From Planctomycetota bacterium (GTDB lineage Bacteria; Planctomycetota; J058; JAJDCQ01): a stretch of 64,000 bases of DNA. Shown here piece by piece: positions 61,158 through 64,000 of this stretch. The stretch covers positions 1 through 64,000 of the forward strand of contig JAJDCQ010000180.1 in assembly GCA_029260755.1 (NCBI GenBank), given 5' to 3'. The notes beneath the pieces were generated by a model, which saw only the letters and a program-made list of their open reading frames with translations, was not told the DNA's origin and ran no database searches. A program made the translations under genes and the position numbers. Numbering within the stretch: position 1 is the first letter of the stretch; each line of letters opens with the position of its first letter.

Positions 61158-62525
61158 ATGGCTCGTCCGACCCTCGCTTCTCTCCGACCCGTCCTCCTCG
61201 GGCTCGCCCTCCTCCCGGGGCTCGGCTGCCCGGCGCCGGCGCCCGACCCGGACGCCGCCGGACCCGACGTCGGGTCGACGGCGACGCCCGACGTCGTCGA
61301 GGTGATCCTCTTCGTCCCCGCCGAGGAGGGCCTCGGTCCCGCGTCGGAGCGGGCCGCGGTGATCGCCGAGCGCGCGCGGGGTGACGGTCTCGTCGTCGAC
61401 GTCGTCGGCGATGCGCCGGCGGAGCTCTCGATCGAGGCCGACCCGGCGCGGCTCGCCGCCTTCGGCCTCACCGGCGGCGATCTCGAGCGCGCGCTCGAGG
61501 CCGCGACCGATGGCGACCTCGGAGGCCTCGAGCAGACGCCGATCCTCGCGCGGCCGGACGGCACCGTCGTGCGCCTCGGCGATGTCGCGACGCTACGTGA
61601 GCGGCTCGCGCCGCGCGGCGTCGCGCTCCTCGACGGCGCGCGCGGCGTGGTGGTGCGCGTCGCGGGACCGGGCGCCGCCGCCTTCGCTCCGCCGCCCGAG
61701 CTCGCCGAAGGGTTCACGGTGCTCCGGCTGCCAGGCGAGGACGAGCCGGTGACGCTCGCGCGGGCGTATCCGACGGATCGCGATCCCGAGGGCGTGCTCG
61801 ACGAGCACGCGGCGGCCCTCGGCAGCTCGACGGACGGCGCCCGGATCCTCATCGTCGCCGGGGCGCGCCTCGCCGGGAGCGAGCGGGTCGCGCTGGCCGA
61901 TGGCTGGCTCGAGACGCTCATCATCGCCCCGTCGTCCGCCCGGAGCGCGCTCGCCCGGCGCGCGGACGCGGTCCCTCTCCTCGGTCACGAGGTCGTGGTG
62001 GAGCTGCGGGGAGCCGACCCGACGGCGGTGGCCAACGCGGCCGCGCGGGTCGCCGAGGGCGCCCGCGCCGTCCTCGGCGAGCACGGCCGGGTGCTCGTCC
62101 ACCCGGACCCGACCGCGCGACCGACCGTCCGGGTGGAGATCGACGACGCGGCGGCGGCGCGCCTCGGCATCGACGCCGCGGCGCTCGCCGCGGCGCTCGC
62201 CTCGCGCGCGCCCCGGCGCGTCGCCCTCGCCGGCGGCCGCTTCGTCACGCTCTCGATCGGGTCCGACGACGAGGCCGAACCGTCGCGCTCGCCCGACGAC
62301 CTCGCCCGAAGCCCCGTGGCGACGGCGTCGGGAGGGTTCGTCCCCCTCGCCGAGGTGGCGGCCCTCAGGATGGTCTCCGAGCCGGCGTTCCCGGTCGAGG
62401 GCGGGGTCGCGGTGGCCCGCGTGCGCGCGTTCGCGTCGGCCGGAGCGGCCGCGGAGCTCATCCAGCGGCTCGAATCGCGGGTCACCTCCATCGCGCTCCC
62501 CGACGGCGTGGAGCGGGTTCGGTAG
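61158..62525 (+). CDS. lipoprotein made of RND-pump periplasmic domains, 455 aa
   Basis: A 455-residue exported lipoprotein: the signal segment LGLALLPGLGC ends at Cys24. It contains two segments that match the porter/docking regions of AcrB/CusA-type RND pumps. One is IEADPARLAAFGLTGGDLERALEA followed by TPILARPDGTVVRLGDVATL. The other is VEIDDAAAARLGIDAAALAAAL followed by SGGFVPLAEVAALRMVSEPAFPVEGG. No transmembrane helices of a pump are present, so it is not a transporter by itself. It may be a decoy, ligand-binding or adaptor protein derived from an RND porter. No RND pump or adaptor gene is adjacent. The start ATG 61158 gives MARPTLASLRP. Confidence 0.8.
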   Translation: MARPTLASLRPVLLGLALLPGLGCPAPAPDPDAAGPDVGSTATPDVVEVILFVPAEEGLGPASERAAVIAERARGDGLVVDVVGDAPAELSIEADPARLAAFGLTGGDLERALEAATDGDLGGLEQTPILARPDGTVVRLGDVATLRERLAPRGVALLDGARGVVVRVAGPGAAAFAPPPELAEGFTVLRLPGEDEPVTLARAYPTDRDPEGVLDEHAAALGSSTDGARILIVAGARLAGSERVALADGWLETLIIAPSSARSALARRADAVPLLGHEVVVELRGADPTAVANAAARVAEGARAVLGEHGRVLVHPDPTARPTVRVEIDDAAAARLGIDAAALAAALASRAPRRVALAGGRFVTLSIGSDDEAEPSRSPDDLARSPVATASGGFVPLAEVAALRMVSEPAFPVEGGVAVARVRAFASAGAAAELIQRLESRVTSIALPDGVERVR

Positions 62526-62591
62526 CTCGCTTTGCGTCCGGCCGACGACGCCGATAACCTGGGGTCGGGCCGGGGGTAGGAGCGGGCGGTC

Positions 62592-64000
62592 ATGAGTGGA
62601 GCGAGTCCACCGGCGGGCGGGGTTCCCGATCCGCAGTCGTTCGCGGCGGGCGCACCGCCCGAGCTCCGTGACGAGATCTGCGCCGCCGCCGCGCACCCCC
62701 AGCGCATCTTCGCCGGACGCTACGTCCTCCTGGCCGAGGTCGGCCGCGGCGGAATGGGCGTCGTCTACAAGGGCTGGGACCCCAAGCTCGCGCGCCTCGC
62801 CGCGATCAAGGTCGTCCTCGGCGGCCCGCAGACGACGGCGACCGAGCTCGCCCGGTTCCAGGTCGAGGCGAAGTCGGCGGCCCGCCTCAATCACCCATCG
62901 ATCGTGCAGGTCTTCGACGTCGGCGAGGTGGATGGTCGCCCCTACATCGTGATGGCGTTCGTCGATGGGCAGACCCTCAAGACCAAGCTCGAGCAGCGGC
63001 ATCCCCTCGTCGAGATCTGCGGATACGCCCGCGAGATCGCCCTCGCCCTCGACTACGCCCACGGCCATGGCGTCATCCATCGAGACATCAAGCCATCCAA
63101 CATCATCGTCGATGGCGACGGCCGGGCCTTCCTGACCGACTTCGGCCTCGCCCGCGACGAGACGAGCGAGGAGGGCCGCCTGACGACGATGGGCGAGACC
63201 CTGGGCACGCCGATGTACATGGCCCCCGAGCAGGCCCGGGGCGTCACGGACGAGATCGGGCCCTCGGTCGACATCTACGCCCTCGGGGCGGTCGTCTACT
63301 GGGCCGCCTGCCGGCGGGCGCCGTTCGTTGCCGAGAGCTCGGTCGAGGTGATGGTCAAGGTCGCGACCGAGCCGCCGCCCCGCCCGCGCGACATCGACCC
63401 CGAGGTTCCCGAGGACATCGAGGAGATCGTCCTCCGCTGCCTCGAGAAGAGTCCGGCCGACCGTTACGCGAGCGGCGCCGAGCTCGCCGAGGCGCTCGGG
63501 GCGTTCCTGGAGGGTCAGGGGGCGCCGGGGCAGTCTTCCACCGGCTCCGCCCGATTCCGGCGCAAGGCCGGGAGCTCACGACGGATCCGCGGGCCGAGCA
63601 GCTCGGGCCGGCAGGCCGGCGGCTCGGGCCGCATCCCGACCGGCTCGGGCCGCCTCGCCGCGGGGCCGTCGGGTCGCGCGCGCCGCATGAGCGGCCGACG
63701 AGCCGCGGCGGCCGACGGCGCCGACGAGGGCGCGGGCCGTCCGGCGAAGATGCCGCTCGGGGTGTTCATCGGCGCCGGGCTGGCCATCGGTCTGGTCGTG
63801 GCCGTCGCCTTCATCATCCTCGGCCGGGGCGGCGGGACGACTGGCGATGTCGCCGTCGGAGGCTCCGAGCCCGAGGAGACCTCGGAGGCGCTCGCGATCG
63901 AGATCGTGACGCCGGCGCGCGGTGCCGTCCTCGACCCGAAGGCGGTGCGGATCGCCGGGCGCACCGTCGGGGGGAGCGCCGAGCAGGTGTGGTTCGGCAA
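62592..64000 (+). CDS. Ser/Thr protein kinase, truncated by the window edge
   Basis: The first 469 residues are visible. A short N-terminal helix-rich stretch precedes the kinase domain at about 42-310: GRGGMGVV, K73 in AAIKV, H163-R164-D165-IKPSNII, D183-F-G, MYMAPEQ, VDIYALGAVVY. All catalytic residues are intact. A basic Ser/Gly-rich linker (SGRQAGGSGRIPTGSGR) leads to a TM helix at about 397-417, then the start of an extracytoplasmic domain (IEIVTPARGAVLDPKAVRIAGR). That start resembles the Ig-like units of the kinase at 43120, so a similar ectodomain probably continues beyond the edge. Confidence 0.93.
   Translation, partial: MSGASPPAGGVPDPQSFAAGAPPELRDEICAAAAHPQRIFAGRYVLLAEVGRGGMGVVYKGWDPKLARLAAIKVVLGGPQTTATELARFQVEAKSAARLNHPSIVQVFDVGEVDGRPYIVMAFVDGQTLKTKLEQRHPLVEICGYAREIALALDYAHGHGVIHRDIKPSNIIVDGDGRAFLTDFGLARDETSEEGRLTTMGETLGTPMYMAPEQARGVTDEIGPSVDIYALGAVVYWAACRRAPFVAESSVEVMVKVATEPPPRPRDIDPEVPEDIEEIVLRCLEKSPADRYASGAELAEALGAFLEGQGAPGQSSTGSARFRRKAGSSRRIRGPSSSGRQAGGSGRIPTGSGRLAAGPSGRARRMSGRRAAAADGADEGAGRPAKMPLGVFIGAGLAIGLVVAVAFIILGRGGGTTGDVAVGGSEPEETSEALAIEIVTPARGAVLDPKAVRIAGRTVGGSAEQVWFG

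Overview
The window is very GC-rich (my impression is about 70% or more; not computed) and densely coded. Several traits point to Planctomycetota, with Myxococcota the main alternative: eight Hanks-type Ser/Thr kinase genes in 64 kb joined to TPR, WD40, Ig-like or sulfatase-modifying-factor modules, FHA proteins, a PQQ-like beta-propeller, and a secreted redoxin/cytochrome/copper-monooxygenase fusion. This assignment is inference; no rRNA or other phylogenetic marker lies in the window.

Left third (1-15 kb): a secreted beta-propeller, two overlapping membrane/secreted unknowns, a PiT phosphate transporter, a Cys-rich secreted protein, and a MATCAP/QEGLA-type zinc carboxypeptidase. Then comes a compact operon of asparagine synthase, an FnIII-like membrane protein, a sodium:solute symporter and a 42-residue single-helix partner, each overlapping the next by 4 bp. 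A P1/S58 (DmpA/NylC-type) peptidase and tRNA-Ser(CGA) follow on the minus strand.

Middle (15-40 kb): a large kinase-TPR gene, a repeat-rich intergenic block, a split YeeE/DUF6691 sulfur-transport pair, and a kinase-TPR gene interrupted by an in-frame TAG. Next are an esterase, a sigma-70 factor, a metallopeptidase-like protein with a degenerate zinc motif, a phosphatase-cytochrome c'-like fusion, a HEAT protein and an AlkX/YcaQ-type glycosylase. A minus-strand three-gene operon (BtaA-like DUF3419, heme-oxygenase-like diiron enzyme, GNAT-like protein) lies divergent from an MMPL/RND exporter, followed by the redoxin fusion.

Right third (40-64 kb): a signalling island. It has two FHA proteins, an FHA-pseudokinase-DUF4388 protein, a kinase-Ig-FGE protein, a 1,802-residue kinase-WD40 protein, a lipoprotein, a kinase overlapping shikimate kinase, a DUF2236 oxygenase-like protein, a TPR protein, a kinase-TPR protein, a lipoprotein made of RND-pump periplasmic domains, and a kinase running off the right edge.

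Six intergenic regions carry one family of inverted repeats built from 8-9 bp tandem units (CACGGAGA, CACAGATTT or CGCGGATTN types). They form long hairpins and lie between genes, often at gene ends. One of them encloses a separate REP-like element. The best candidates for undescribed biology are the DUF3419/HDO/GNAT operon, the standalone RND-domain lipoprotein, the phosphatase-cytochrome fusion and the pseudokinase. All functions are read from motifs; no searches were run.
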